From: Didymodactylos carnosus
Lineage: Eukaryota > Rotifera > Eurotatoria > Philodinida > Philodinidae
Assembly: GCA_905250885.1 (NCBI GenBank)
Contig: CAJNOQ010000861.1
Location: 1 to 39,880, forward strand
Length of the DNA: 39,880 bases
Reading direction: 5' to 3'
Shown: in pieces, positions 1 to 10,802 of the stretch
How the letters are laid out: each line of letters opens with the position of its first letter
Position numbering within the stretch: the first letter of the stretch is position 1
Made by a program: the position numbers and the translations under genes
Notes under the pieces: model-generated
The model's input: the letters and a program-made list of their open reading frames with translations, nothing else
Told to the model about the DNA's origin: nothing
Databases searched by the model: none

Positions 1-201
1 GCTGCAGTAGTCGGTGTTGATGATGTTGTTGTAACAAAATGTTTGCTGGTTGATGATAGTGATGATGATAATAAGAGGAAGGTAACAGACTACTAAGAGA
101 CCAATCAGATGGTAATGGAACGGGTTGAGGTTGAAGTTCAGGAATCATTCGAAAGTTGTACAATTTAGTCGTAAGATGAATATACCCATTACAGCTATTT
201 T
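1..201 (-). CDS. Partial exon of an unidentified His/Gln-rich protein, runs off the left edge
   Basis: The minus strand is open from about 201 to base 1 in a frame with clearly non-random composition: Pro-rich, then Ser/Leu-rich, then a His-Tyr-Gln-rich stretch (LPSDWSLSSLLPSSYYHHH near 50-115, then QQHHQHR at the edge). An AG acceptor on the minus strand lies at 202-203 and a GTGAGT donor at 236-241, so a 40-nt upstream intron is possible; the candidate upstream exon is short and I could not trace it to a start. An internal ATG at 146-148 could be the start instead. No family is recognised; low-complexity His/Gln tracts are common in animal regulatory proteins, but that is only suggestive. 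The gene continues to the left of the window. Confidence 0.5.
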
Positions 202-482
202 CTTGTGCAATGAACGAAGATTTTTTTAAAAATCAACTCACCTATATTTGAAAGTTTGATAGATTTTCCTTGAAACTACTTCTTCTCTTTGCAAAGCATA
301 TTTTTTTGAGTAGAAGCAAAACAATACTTAAAAAGAATATCGGACTATTAGGTCGAAGAAGGAGATCGCCGTTGACCTGAACATGTACCTGTGCCGTTTA
401 AACAACTGTCGAAAATCGATGTCCTTGAGGAAAAGGCTAGATTTTGCCAGATCTCTGTTACTTTTCGACGCACATTGCCCTC

Positions 483-880
483 TAGAGTTGTAACAGATTG
501 AAAAAAATTGAAATCGGATCGGATGATGAAGAGTTTAAATTGGATCGGATCGACCGATCAGAACTCAGCATCAAATCGGCTATATGAGAGTGAGTTTTCG
601 GCGAAATGGGAAAACTAACCATCAAAAGAGAAAATAATAGAGAAAGTTTTTTGAAAAATGTACTGACTTCAGGTACAAGGTTAAAGTTTTGTCCAGCTTC
701 GATTAGAAATCTTTTATTTTCACGTTTTTATTAGCGAAAAAAAAAGAAAAAAGTGATTTCAAAAAATAAATCGGTAAAATATCGATGAATATCGGTTGAT
801 TGAAAAATTTAATCAGATTGAATTGGTTATCGGTCAATCGGCCGATCCGGTACTAATTTGCTGATCTGGTGACAACTCTG
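483..880. mobile_element. hAT-like MITE, degenerate
   Basis: The ends are imperfect inverted repeats: TAGAGTTGTAACAGATTG on the left, and on the right a sequence whose reverse complement is CAGAGTTGTCACCAGATC. The flanks TTGCCCTC (475-482) and CTGCGCTC (881-888) agree at 6 of 8 positions, as expected for an eroded 8-bp hAT target duplication. The interior is rich in ATCGG/CCGAT words arranged symmetrically. There is no transposase coding, so it is non-autonomous. Confidence 0.55.
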
Positions 881-1868
881 CTGCGCTCATCTTTTTTTGT
901 TTACCTCTAGAACCTATGTCAATTGTACACAACAGCTGAATCTCAAAATGAGCAGGAAAAAAATCTAACGTTACGTTTTTCTTTTTTGTCATTACAGAGG
1001 ACCGTTTATCGTTTTTCTAGTAATTTTTTTTCAGAAGATAACTCGAGAATCGCGATGTTCTCGTTAACCTAAAGCTAAGATAAAAGCACGTGTGGCTAGA
1101 CTGATTCATTTTGTTATTTATCACATTTTATGCCATTTCTCAGAAAAGCGTCTACATGATTTTTAATTCTTACTTATCAGGCTCTGCTAAACTCAATGAA
1201 TACAGTATATTAGTGATTGATAAATCTTCGTTGAATTACCCAGTTTACTTGACTGTTGTTTATCCACAAAACAATAATGACCCATTTATGAGCCACATTA
1301 GAATAAGAATAAGATGTAAGATCAAGTTCAATTTATCTTCTATCTTTTGAGGACACAAACTTGTTTAACTCAACTGAGTGTACAAAGACTGACAGACGAA
1401 AAGTTGTACGTCGTATTTTTACCATATATATCTCAAAAATAACCATGAGCTTCGTTTTATTTTAACCCGAAAACAGTTTGTTAATTTAAAAGTCAAATTA
1501 GTGAGTACAAGCACCAAAAAAAGTTCAACTATGCATGATTGAAAAAGAAGAAAAACTGTTCGTAGAGACGCACGAACGTGACAACATAAAATTTTACATT
1601 CCAAAAAAAATCACATTTATTCATTCGTTTGAGCGCACACATACACAGTGTTTGTCTTCCAAATATAATTGCAAATAGTTGTAGTTAAAACTCAAAGAAA
1701 AGAAGCAAAAATCTTATAGGCACCTTTTTTTTAAAGAAAAAAAACAGAACAAATATTTCTTGTGTACATAAACAAAAAATAAATAAATCTGACAAGTAAA
1801 ATAGAAATATGCACACAGATTTAATGGGAAGATTGAACGTTTATAGCGATTTGCGTTTGAACAATTCT
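881..1868. other. Intergenic AT-rich DNA
   Basis: I see no conserved coding sequence, RNA gene or repeat here. Short open frames near 1111-1350 and 1419-1935 have the composition of random AT-rich DNA. On the minus strand, AATAAA (plus-strand TTTATT near 1617-1622) lies about 250 nt beyond the VAMP stop and could serve its 3' end. Confidence 0.5.
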
Positions 1869-2635
1869 TCACTTTTTTCGACGATTTACAACAATACTCA
1901 CTAAAAACACGACAAATTTGAGAAAAGTGAGACATTCAGTATTGTAATATCACTTACCAATTATGATGATAAGTACAATGGCAACCGTTGTGCCAATGCA
2001 TATATTTGTCTAAATGAGAAAGACACTCATTACTAAAATATACAAAGAATTTAACATTTATTACTTTAGCATTTTTCCACCATATTTTTCGAGATAATTG
2101 CTTTGTTGTTTGATTATAGGTATCAGCTGTTGTATGAAGTTCATCAGCTCTTGTCATTAGATTACTCAATCCAACATCACGATCAAGCAATTTATCAATA
2201 TTCTTTTTCATAACACCGACAACTTCCTGCACTTGCCCGTGAAGTCTAAAACATAAAAATGACATAAACTTATCCACACTCGTAATCAGCTTCTACTCAC
2301 TTTTTAATACCTTGCTCGTTTCCAGTGCCAGTAGATGAACCACTAGAATAAGATGATAACTATTACCAATGCAATTTGTTTTTATTAAAATATATTTTTC
2401 AACAAAATGATAAAAGAGAATTGGCGATCTGTCTGATCTGTTGTTATTTATCTTAATTAAAGTCATGACGAGTTTTGGTTTACATACTTTCCCAATTCTA
2501 AATTGAGTGCTTCATCATCGTCATCACGAATTGAAGACTAAAAACAAAATAAAACACAATTAATTATTGCACTAGTATGATTATTATCACTCTTATTCTT
2601 ACGTATGATTGTGGTCTTGTATAACTTGCAGCCAT
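1869..2635 (-). CDS. R-SNARE, VAMP/synaptobrevin-like protein, six exons
   Basis: My splice model joins minus-strand exons 2635-2603, 2537-2488, 2342-2301, 2245-2065, 2009-1958 and 1900-1869 into 390 nt, 129 aa, all with GT-AG introns. The product begins MAASYTRPQSY, has a short acidic N-terminal region, then a full SNARE motif (about residues 42-102) starting LHGQVQEVV and holding the zero-layer arginine in LLDRDVGL. The juxtamembrane RKIWWKNAK is the typical VAMP signature. A single C-terminal transmembrane segment (CIGTTVAIVLIIII) follows, then a short basic lumenal tail ending NRRKK. VAMPs sit on vesicles or endosomes and zip with Q-SNAREs to drive fusion. The basic tail and short N-terminus do not settle the VAMP paralogue. 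It lies 716 nt downstream of the CacyBP homologue on the same strand. Confidence 0.93.
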
Positions 2636-3351
2636 TAGAGAAGTCCTTTTTTTTCTATCAAATTTTATTTTGATTTTTCTGCTAATTAATTATAATAACG
2701 CATAATCTGAAACATGACGTAGATATTAATTCTAAATAGAAAGTATTATATTTACAGGTTATTATGTGTTCAACAATTCTCGCTAAAGAAAACGCGAATA
2801 ATAATTTTCGACTAATCATTCTTCACTAATGTTTATAAAATACTTTCTTCTTACCAAACGCTTGCAGATTTCTCATGAACTGTTTGCCCTTACACATTCC
2901 TAACACATCGACCAATCGTCTTTATAGGAAACGCGATGACTGACAGTATAGAGAAAAACGCTTATTATGCTAACATTTCAACTGATAAGAGCTAACGATA
3001 CGATGTTAACAAACTTCTGCTAACTATCGAATTATATAATATCGATTGAGTACGATAAAACAGAAATATGTTCAAATACAAAGAAACAAATACAAGCTAA
3101 ATAATATTTTTATTCTTGTATAAAAGTGGACATATAAAAAAAATTACTGGAAATAGCGTTAATGTTAGACAGTAGTACAGCAGTTTTCAATTGATCGTTA
3201 TTGTAAAACACCACTCAGAATAATTTTATAACTTTTGTTACGTTTTTTATCCGATACACAAAAGAAAAATCATACAAAATACGCAAAAAACACAAACCGC
3301 TTAATTTAATCCTAAAAAGCCTTGTATAACCGTTGGTTGATAAACAACATA
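2636..3351. other. Intergenic region between CacyBP-like and VAMP-like genes
   Basis: AT-rich spacer holding the likely 3' UTR of the CacyBP-like gene and the promoter/5' UTR of the VAMP-like gene, both on the minus strand. A plus-strand TTTATT near 3108-3113 gives a minus-strand AATAAA about 240 nt after the CacyBP stop. I see no other gene or repeat. Confidence 0.5.
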
Positions 3352-4553
3352 TTAAAATCCGCCCATTTCTCCACCTCCACCTGTATTCATTTTTTCGCGT
3401 GATTCAGTCCACGCTTTAGCTATTGTTCTTTTCATTTCATCATCACCCTCGTCATACATTTGTTTCATCATATTCATTAAGCTATCTCCTGGATCTTTTC
3501 TGTCATCCATCTTTGGTAGTCTAAATAGAAAAATGAAAAGAAGCTCATAGAATATAAATAATACTGAGTCATTTGCAGACAACGGTCTATAGTAGTTAAA
3601 TAGAGATCAGAGATGAGTGACCTTTTGCTCTCATGCAGAGATCGCCTCGTAAACTTCTTGTCTTGCCAAGTTCTCAAAAAATATTCATCACAAGGCTCGT
3701 CCCATAAAAAATTGCGGTGCTCTTACTTTTTATCGGCTTTTTTGTCGTCTTGAATAACACATTCCCATTGTTTAGGGTCTTTCTTACGAAGCATGATAAC
3801 AACTGAATCTTTTTTTAACTAAAAATAAGTTAAATATAATTAGTCGAACTTAATATATGAGACTACGTACCTTGTATGATGATTCATTGGGTAAAATTTC
3901 ATTCAAAAGTTTTCTCAATTTAAATGTATAATTGACGTTGTTCAAATTATTTATTTCTAACTGAAAACCACTAAAAAATGTGAAAGAAGCTCATATGAAA
4001 AAATCTATTCTTTAGGAGAATATCAGTCATAGAGTTAAACTGCCAAGTAAAATGTAGGAGTTAAATAGACAATTACCGTTGTTCAAATGTACATTTTATT
4101 TGATCTTCTGCCAAATTTGATACGCCATTTAAATCTTGAACATACAATTTGACAAATTTATCTGATTGATCCCAAGCTACAAGAGAAAATTGTATTAATT
4201 TTACTCATATTCCGTCAATTAGGATGTTTGCATACCATAAAGTGTAATATCTTTGTTATAGGATCGATTTGTCGAAGTTGTCGCTGATGCTTGTGCTGAA
4301 ACTGCTTTCTCGCCCGTTTTATTGTCGTTTTGTTGCTGTTGTTTTTCTTTTAAACTTAACAACTCAGTTTGATATTTACGTAACTGAATTTCCAAAAATT
4401 GTTTAATACGGGGACGTTGAGATTGTTCATGAAATTTTTTTATTTCATCAATATCAAGATTCAACTAAAATTAGAGAAAAAAAGGATAGAACAGAAAAAA
4501 TTTGGATATATCTTCAGTTAACTTACATCTTGAATTTGTTGGTCGAAACTCAT
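3352..4553 (-). CDS. CACYBP: Calcyclin-binding protein / Siah-1-interacting protein homologue, six exons
   Basis: Exons on the minus strand at 4553-4527, 4464-4236, 4176-4077, 3970-3871, 3818-3727 and 3520-3352 sum to 717 nt, 238 aa, close to the vertebrate length of about 228. The N-terminal helical part starts MSFDQQIQD and contains a Gln/Lys-rich coiled stretch with KEKQQQQ. The central CS domain carries the near-invariant WDQSDKFVKLYV. The C-terminal SGS domain ends with YDEGDDEMKRTIAKAWTESR, very close to animal CacyBP. In animals the protein bridges S100 proteins and Siah/Skp1-type ubiquitin ligases and binds tubulin and actin. Introns are 50-150 nt with GT-AG borders. A Gly-rich tail (GGGGEMGGF) ends the protein and differs from the vertebrate tail. 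The identification is firm because motif order, length and both domains agree. Confidence 0.95.
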
Positions 4554-5469
4554 CGTACAACAATCAAGAAAGAAAACAATTCTAAAATAAACATTAACTT
4601 TTATAAAAGAAACGTAACAAAATTCCTAATTGGAGACATAAGAAAGAAGGAATATTTGCTAAAACACATATTAATCATATTGCATGGAATATCTGTTCAT
4701 TTTGAACAAGACTCCAGATAGGGAACACTATATTCTAAAAGACCTTGATCTTTCTAGAAATTGTGAGATCCTCAGATATTGAATCTTATTTCAACTTCTC
4801 GACCTTCTAAGAAATCCACACACATCAAAGACGAAGTGAAGTCTTCAAGATGTCCAACAGGAATTTGTCATGATCCATGTCATGCTTTCTTGATTAGTAC
4901 TTGATTCTGACTCATCGGGTTCTCACTCAACTAGCCGATGACTTTTCTACTCAGCTGATTGGTCGCCCACCACCATCATATCCTCCACTTCTCGAATCTC
5001 TTTTTGTTTGATTGTTACCGCCTGCTTGCATTGTGGTATCTGTATCGCGCTCCAAAATGATTCGCTAATAGTGTCTGTCACAAATCTATGTTTATTTTAG
5101 TGAAGTTCTGTTTGTTTCTGAGCTATTTCCCCAAAACGTTATCGAATGAATCTTCATAGTCATTAGTCATTTATTGTAGGATGAGAGAGCTCGGCATTCT
5201 TTAATATTATTTTTTAAGCAATATCAAAATCTCAAACGACCGTATAAGCGTTTGTCGAGGAATTTGAAATTTCTATAAACTTATTTTTACGATTAAGGAA
5301 AAGTTAGAACGGTACTTCTACAGATCAGCCACCACTACTATCACTCACCCTCACCGCTACCGCCGCTCACTTTTCCTTAATTCTGCTCACTTCTGGCAAG
5401 GTGAAAGTGCGACAGCTGCGGCATTCTGGAAAAATGTGAGCGATAGCCATTTTGGGTTTATACTCAGAC
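4554..5469. other. Intergenic region
   Basis: Holds the promoter side of the CacyBP-like gene. No conserved coding sequence is seen. A short C-rich ACC/CTC/CGC low-complexity patch lies near 5328-5370. Elsewhere the composition is that of ordinary non-coding DNA. Confidence 0.45.
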
Positions 5470-5762
5470 CAGAGTGGCCAAATCTCCTGATGAAATTTCA
5501 GCAGCTGATTTTTAAGATTTTCTCCCGGTTTCTCTTGATTTTCAATTGTTTTCTTGCATCGATTTTAGCGACATTTTGAACCAATAAAAAATCGGAGAAG
5601 AAAAAGAGAACTGTCGTGTAATACAGTCATGTTGCATAAAAAACCACAGATGGTGTAACAAACAGTTTGTTCTTCACATTCGTGATTTTTCTCCTGATTT
5701 TTTAGAAATCTCCTGATCAACTCCTGATTTCTAAAATCTCCCAATTGGATCTGGGCACTCTG
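5470..5762. mobile_element. hAT-like MITE with 8-bp target duplication
   Basis: 293-bp element. The left end CAGAGTGGCCAAATC and the right end (reverse complement CAGAGTGCCCAGATC) form a terminal inverted repeat of hAT type. The flanking 8-mers ACTCAGAC (5462-5469) and ACTCAAAC (5763-5770) differ by one base. The interior repeats CTCCTGAT-like words near both ends. No transposase is encoded. Confidence 0.75.
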
Positions 5763-5770
5763 ACTCAAAC

Positions 5771-6457
5771 ACTGCTCACCGTTACTGAGTAAGCGTTATC
5801 TAAGGTTGCTATCGAACGCAGTCAGAAAAACTTTAGTAGAGTCAGAAACCTAGAAAATATTAATGATAAATTAACTTATTTTCTATCTATGGTAGATATT
5901 AATAACATATCTCCATCGGCACCTTTAGATTACGGCACTATCTAAATCAAAAACACCAATAACATCTTTTATGGATTCATGTTATACTAAGCTACTATCA
6001 ATCTCCGACACCCAAAACAACATCAAGAAGTAAAAGTAAATTGGCGTATGAAATTCATCTACCATTGGCCGTCGTCCACAAGATTCATGCTTGTTTGGTG
6101 ATGTGGTGTTGATGGTGCACAATATTTATTAATGTGAGAAAGTAAATGTACACCGAGACTAAGACAAGTACTCATACCACAATCACCAGTTGATATACAT
6201 TAAAAGAAAGCACGAAATGAAACGTAGTCGTATGAAATGCAGTTTCCTTTATCGTCGGAAGACGATTTAGCTAAATTTAATGAGGAGGATTGTTTTTCGT
6301 CTATTCTAATCATGTGTTTATGATTACAAGTTAATACAAAGTTTTATTACTACTATCTGTTCGTTTTATAAACAAAAAATACTAACATAGTTCGGGAATA
6401 CCGAAAAGAAATTAACAATTAACAATATAAAATAGATTTATATGAATAACAACGAAG
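5771..6457. other. Intergenic AT-rich DNA
   Basis: I see no conserved coding sequence, structural RNA or clear repeat here. Confidence 0.4.
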
Positions 6458-6763
6458 TTAGAATAATATCTGAACCACTATTATCATTCTGAATGCTTGT
6501 TGATATGCTTGTTCACATTGTTTTTGTTTCATTTCAAAAATTAAATATTTTAATTGCTGTGAATAATAGTTCTCAACAACGAGTATGTAATTATCTAATA
6601 ATTCTTTTACATTTACCCATAATTGTAAGGTAATGAACAGGGCATTGCTAAACAAACATACTAGATAAAGTGATTAGCCGATTGTTAATTCTTGTAATAT
6701 TTCATATAAATTATAACGACGTTGCGAATCAAAAATTTCTTTCAAACATTGAGAAGATATCAT
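6458..6763 (-). pseudogene. Small coding-like relic with an in-frame stop
   Basis: From the ATG at 6763-6761 the minus strand reads 29 codons (starting MISSQCLKEIF), meets TAA at 6676-6674, and then continues in the same frame for 71 more codons to a second stop at 6458-6460. Both halves look protein-like rather than random: charged, helical and Gln/Leu-rich, with LQLWVNVKELLDNY and a later KQKQCEQAYQQAF. The reading frame is continuous across the stop. That fits a gene fragment inactivated by one nonsense mutation, or a tiny unrecognised intron without a canonical GT donor. No family is recognised. It lies just upstream of the 6798 mobile element, which may have broken it. Confidence 0.35.
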
Positions 6764-6797
6764 TTATATTGAATATGTATATCAAGATGCTTTTTAA

Positions 6798-7409
6798 GGG
6801 GCGTGGTACCCCCCCTCGTCTATTTTGTATCTAGTGCAAAAAGTATTTCTTGCGTAGTCCCCCGTTTTAAGAAAGCATTTCGGAAAGTTTATGTCAATGC
6901 AAAAAATTGTTCATTGCATTCATCTCTACGGGCAGATATAATTTGTTTTCCCCAAAACTTACTACTTAGCAGTTATTTTAGCCCATTTTTCGAAATATTG
7001 GATTCCTAAGCGGTTTATTACTGTGCCCACGCAAGCCATTTTTTAAATAACTTTTGACTAACAATAGTTAGAGAGTTACAGTCTTCGTCATTAGATAGCC
7101 AAGACATTGCCCAATCGTTATGTAACGCACGAGAATTCCAAAAATATTTTAAAAACCGATTTTCCAGGAGATCACTGGAAAACCGAGTCGTATCGCTGAA
7201 ATTCGCAGCATAAATAAATTATGTCTGCCAGTAGAGATGAATGCAATGAACAACTTTTGCATTGACATAAACTTTCCAAAATGCTTTCTTAAAACGGGGG
7301 ACTGCGCAAGAAATACCTTTTGCACCAGGTGCAAAATAGACGGAAAAATCGGTCAGCTGCAAACCGACAAAGTTTGAGAGTATGTTTGGGGGGGGGGGGT
7401 GAACTTCCC
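6798..7409. mobile_element. TTAA-flanked fold-back element (piggyBac-like MITE)
   Basis: Two long arms (about 6812-6950 and 7219-7350) are inverted copies; both contain the core that reads CCCCCGTTTTAAGAAAGCAT on the plus strand at left and on the minus strand at right. Just outside, TTAA occurs at 6794-6797 and again at 7410-7413, the piggyBac target duplication. The right end has a run of at least ten G (C on the other strand), the left a shorter C run. About 270 bp of unrelated sequence separates the arms, and the left arm lacks a segment present in the right. No transposase is present. Confidence 0.65.
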
Positions 7410-7413
7410 TTAA

Positions 7414-7876
7414 GAAGAAAAATCTGTCTCTTACAAAAAGAGAACAAAGATATCTTGGACTACAATACGAGCTTTATGATTAAATCAAAGAAGTAGGTAT
7501 CAAAACAAGTTAGCAACACTTGTACGATAAGAAAAATACAGGGAATAAAGTTGATCGAAGTAAAGCCATTCAACAAGAACTTCGAGAAAACAGATATTTA
7601 TCATTTGGTTAAAACAGTTCTTACTAACCAAATGCCACAGACTATAGAAATAGAAAAATATGCAGATGTCTTCAAAAAACCAAAGAGAAACTTTATTAAA
7701 ATAAACAAGCTTTGTCGAAAAACAAAAGATTTTAGTCATCGACAGTATCCTCATATCATGTTTTTGGTGACGATAAAAAGAAGCATTCACTTTTCTAGTT
7801 ACCATTACGAACACCGTTTAAATAAACAGCGTGGTTATGACGGAAAAGATACGGTTAAAAGTCAAACAAACACGTA
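7414..7876. other. Gene-free spacer downstream of the Nudix-like gene
   Basis: Open frames exist on both strands here (plus 7551-7982, minus 7500-7814) but they overlap one another or the antisense of the Nudix-like gene and show no family signature. I treat this as the 3' flank of the Nudix-like gene. Confidence 0.4.
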
Positions 7877-8461
7877 TTACAAAATATTTTTCGTTTTAGC
7901 TGCTAAAATGACTTCAATAGCTCTCTCATTTAGAGCCAGATTTTCTCCTAGATTATTTGTTGCTTTGGTGCTCCCTGACTGAAATATAGTTGAAGAGTGA
8001 AATTGTTCAATAGGGAATAGATGGATTTCATTTGTTTCAAAATAATCATCATTGTACGGTAGTTTATTCAAATCAATATTATGAAATTGTTCACGAATAT
8101 CTAATGGTAGTTCCAATTTTACTATATAACAACGAAATAATTCATTGTGATAATTATTTTTTATGTCGACATAGTGTACGGTTGATAACTTTTTATAATC
8201 AAAGGATAGTAATGTTCTCGATTCTTCATATAATTCATCACAAGCGGTCTTTTCAACTCCAAAATCATCATTATTATATTCAAGTTTGATTCGCCCACCA
8301 AAACAATTATAGTCTCCAGTATAATCGTGAATCAGCAAAATACAATTTGTTGATTTATCAAATAATAATAGCCCAGAACCGCTATATTGTTGTTGATGAT
8401 TTACACAAGGTACTTGTAACTTATCGCTACTATAACTGATTAACTTCTTCCATAAAGACAT
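7877..8461 (-). CDS. Nudix-hydrolase-like protein, intronless
   Basis: A single open frame of 194 codons from ATG 8461-8459 to TAA at 7879-7877. Residues 28-50 form the expected beta strands (SGSGLLLFDKSTNCILLIHD), followed by CFGGRIKLE and, after a charged insert, ACDELYEESRTLL. This is the layout of a Nudix box, GGxxxxx-E-...-xELxEExG. However, the box is stretched by several residues, the usual REL arginine is Asp (DELYEES) and the glycine after EE is missing. Nudix enzymes hydrolyse nucleoside diphosphates linked to another moiety. Because the metal-binding EExxE is only partly conserved, activity is uncertain. The ATG directly follows a TTTTATAG acceptor; a possible donor GTAAAA at about 8491 upstream implies a very short leader intron, or the site could be a trans-splice acceptor. 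Confidence 0.65.
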   Translation of the reverse strand: MSLWKKLISYSSDKLQVPCVNHQQQYSGSGLLLFDKSTNCILLIHDYTGDYNCFGGRIKLEYNNDDFGVEKTACDELYEESRTLLSFDYKKLSTVHYVDIKNNYHNELFRCYIVKLELPLDIREQFHNIDLNKLPYNDDYFETNEIHLFPIEQFHSSTIFQSGSTKATNNLGENLALNERAIEVILAAKTKNIL

Positions 8462-9872
8462 CTATAAAACCACAAAGAAAATTTTTTTACCTGTCGTCAA
8501 CATTCGAAATCGATTTATTAAAATTCATACCGAATAACCCTTTCTTTCCAATTTCTAGATAGTCACTATGAAAGAGATCAGTTTCGACTAGTGCACGACT
8601 GAACGTAAAGTTTGAAGAAAAGAAAGTTACGGTACAAATATTATAGCATGCACCACCTCTGCGATTACCGTATCTTATTTCAACAGTGTATTGTAAAGCA
8701 GTAAGAAAAAACAATGGAAATGATGTTATAATTATAGTTTTAGCCGTAAAGAAGATTCCACTATTTAAAATGTAGACTTAAAAAGATTTCTTTCTGCTGC
8801 TAGTTTTCCTAAGTTTCCATCATTCCGTTCATGTAGTCAAAGAAAACGAAAGCCGAGAAAGTAACATATTCCTCGAAGATCCAAGCCAACACTGACTTTT
8901 CCATAGCAGAAATGGAAATCAATCAAAGTTAAATTTAGCTAAGATGCGTACAAACTTCGTCCGACAAAAGAAATTTTAATGGCGACACTTTGGTACCAGA
9001 TGCCGAATAAATAAATATATAAATTTCTTCTGGGTACCGATGCGCATCTGTAACTTTTTTCAATCACTATTTTGTTTTGTCAGTGGCATAGCCGCGTATA
9101 TATATACACCAGTGTACTTGTATGTACGATTTTGAATGTCTTTTTGACTTCACCTTTTCCTTCTCGAAAGAGAAGTACCGAGACAGTGCTGCATGCTTAT
9201 ACCACCATGTCAATCTGGTGGTGCTATCCGTGCAGCACTTTAATTAATACTAAATTAAGTAAAAGAGAACTAGTTATCCAACACATAATTACACTAACCA
9301 AATAAGTTTCAATATGACACTGCTAAAAATCAGTGGAACATTGATTTTTACGAATGCGGGATTGTATATGAAAATCAAAAATGGCATCGACATGATCTTT
9401 GTCCACGCCGGTGAAACATAGTATGCAATGCCAAAACTGTTTTCGAAATGCGACATCAAAATTTTTTTTCTAGTACACGCATATCTCGATTGCGTGAAAT
9501 GTACGTTATAGTTTTCAAACTTAAAATGTAACTATTCTGTGAACGTGAAAACATTTATAGGAAACTCATACTACCCAAGACCAATTTCTTGATACGTACG
9601 TTGCCTATACATGCACGAACACAGGCACGTCTCATACATTTTCAGACATGACATTCATTAATCTTGCATGCCCGAGGTGGATACTGTGAATCACGCACAT
9701 TATTTGTTTTATCTAACAGTCATTGGCGAAAAAGCCTTCCATTCGTGTATTCTTAGATGTATACATTCAGCCTATAATACGTGATACATATAGAATATGG
9801 TGTAGAGGTCGTTGTCATCTGACGATACACAGCCACAGAAAAAATAGTGGGAGAGATATCTTTCCTTAACTA
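8462..9872. other. Gene-poor region upstream of the Nudix-like gene
   Basis: Minus-strand frame 8487-8714 lacks any recognisable motif. An imperfect hairpin is at 9186-9238. Sequence near 9570-9700 recurs near 11205-11300 (see the direct-repeat finding). Otherwise nothing is recognised. Confidence 0.4.
9186..9238. repeat. Imperfect hairpin
   Basis: GTGCTGCA at 9186-9193 pairs with TGCAGCAC at 9231-9238, and the inner ACCACCA / TGGTGGT also pair, giving a stem with a few mismatches and a loop of about 7 nt. It has no tRNA features (no T-loop or CCA-like layout). It may be a piece of a small fold-back repeat. Confidence 0.4.
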
Positions 9873-10800
9873 ACGGGTGGGCCAGATAAAACCGGCCACT
9901 TTTGTTCTTGTTTATTAATCCCCTTCTATGAAGTTTCAAGTTCTCATTTTACAGTTAATCAATAGAGAATTGAATTTTCTACAAAACCTGTAATTTTAAT
10001 CTCTGACAGCACTTGTCTCATTTGCGTACCAATCAGAATATTGAAGGGTGCTGAGTTGTCGAAATGCGACACACTGAAAATAGAAAAATATTTGCCTTGA
10101 TCCAAAAACAGATTCCATAAGAATTTTGAAAACATCAGAAGATTCATCAGAAAATCCTGCATCTTCTCACGTATTTTTCGACATTTTTGCAGCTCACTTT
10201 TCTAGAAAAATTTCTGTGCAAAAAACTGATAAATCTAAAAAAACCTAACTTCTCAACCTATTTCTCATAGACTTTAGTTTTTTGGCTATAAAAGCAGTAA
10301 AACGTTCTGAATCCAGAGTTCTAGTCTTACCATCCTACATAGACTTAAATTCTGCGTTTTTTGATATATAAAGAAAGTTTCTCAATTCAAATCATTAATT
10401 AAAATAATTAATTTAATTTAAAAAAATTGAAAAGCCGGTTGAGAACTATTTATGAGTCCAACTGACGTAGCGAAAACATTGTATAAAGTTTTATATTAGT
10501 GAGATCAATAGAACATAAAATTCTCTATCTTTCTACCTAGAAAAATTAGCTATTGAACATCAGACAATGGGATAGAAATCTCGAAGGAGACATCAAAAGC
10601 ACGTCGCATTTCGACAACTCAGCACCCTTCAATATTCTGATTGATACTCAAACAGGAAAAATGCTGTCAGAGATTAAAATTACAGGTTTTGTAGAAAATT
10701 CAATTCTCTATCGATTAACGGTAAAATGAGAACTTGAAACTTCATAGAAGGAGATTAATAAACAAGAACAAAAGTGGCCGATTTTATCTGACCCACCCGT
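9873..10800. mobile_element. TA-flanked fold-back element, copy A
   Basis: 928 bp with nearly identical inverted arms of about 200 bp (9873-10075 and 10602-10800). The ends read ACGGGTGGGCCAGATAAAA (right-end copy ACGGGTGGGTCAGATAAAA) and TA stands directly outside each end (9871-9872, 10801-10802), as in Tc1/mariner-type insertions. A short frame in the left arm is an arm artefact. The interior is AT-rich and non-coding. Confidence 0.75.
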
Positions 10801-10802
10801 TA

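Noticed and set aside
7500-7814. 104-codon minus-strand frame after the Nudix-like gene
   Set aside because: Phe/Leu/Tyr-rich composition typical of random AT-rich DNA; no splice link to the Nudix-like gene in frame.
7551-7982. 143-codon plus-strand frame
   Set aside because: Its 3' third is antisense to the Nudix-like gene, the rest overlaps another open frame on the opposite strand, and no family motif is present.
8487-8714. 75-codon minus-strand frame just upstream of the Nudix-like ATG
   Set aside because: Splicing the possible GT at about 8491 to the AG before the ATG joins it out of frame with the Nudix-like protein; no motif. At most 5' UTR.
9186-9238. tRNA or small structured RNA
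   Set aside because: A single imperfect stem without tRNA boxes or cloverleaf spacing.
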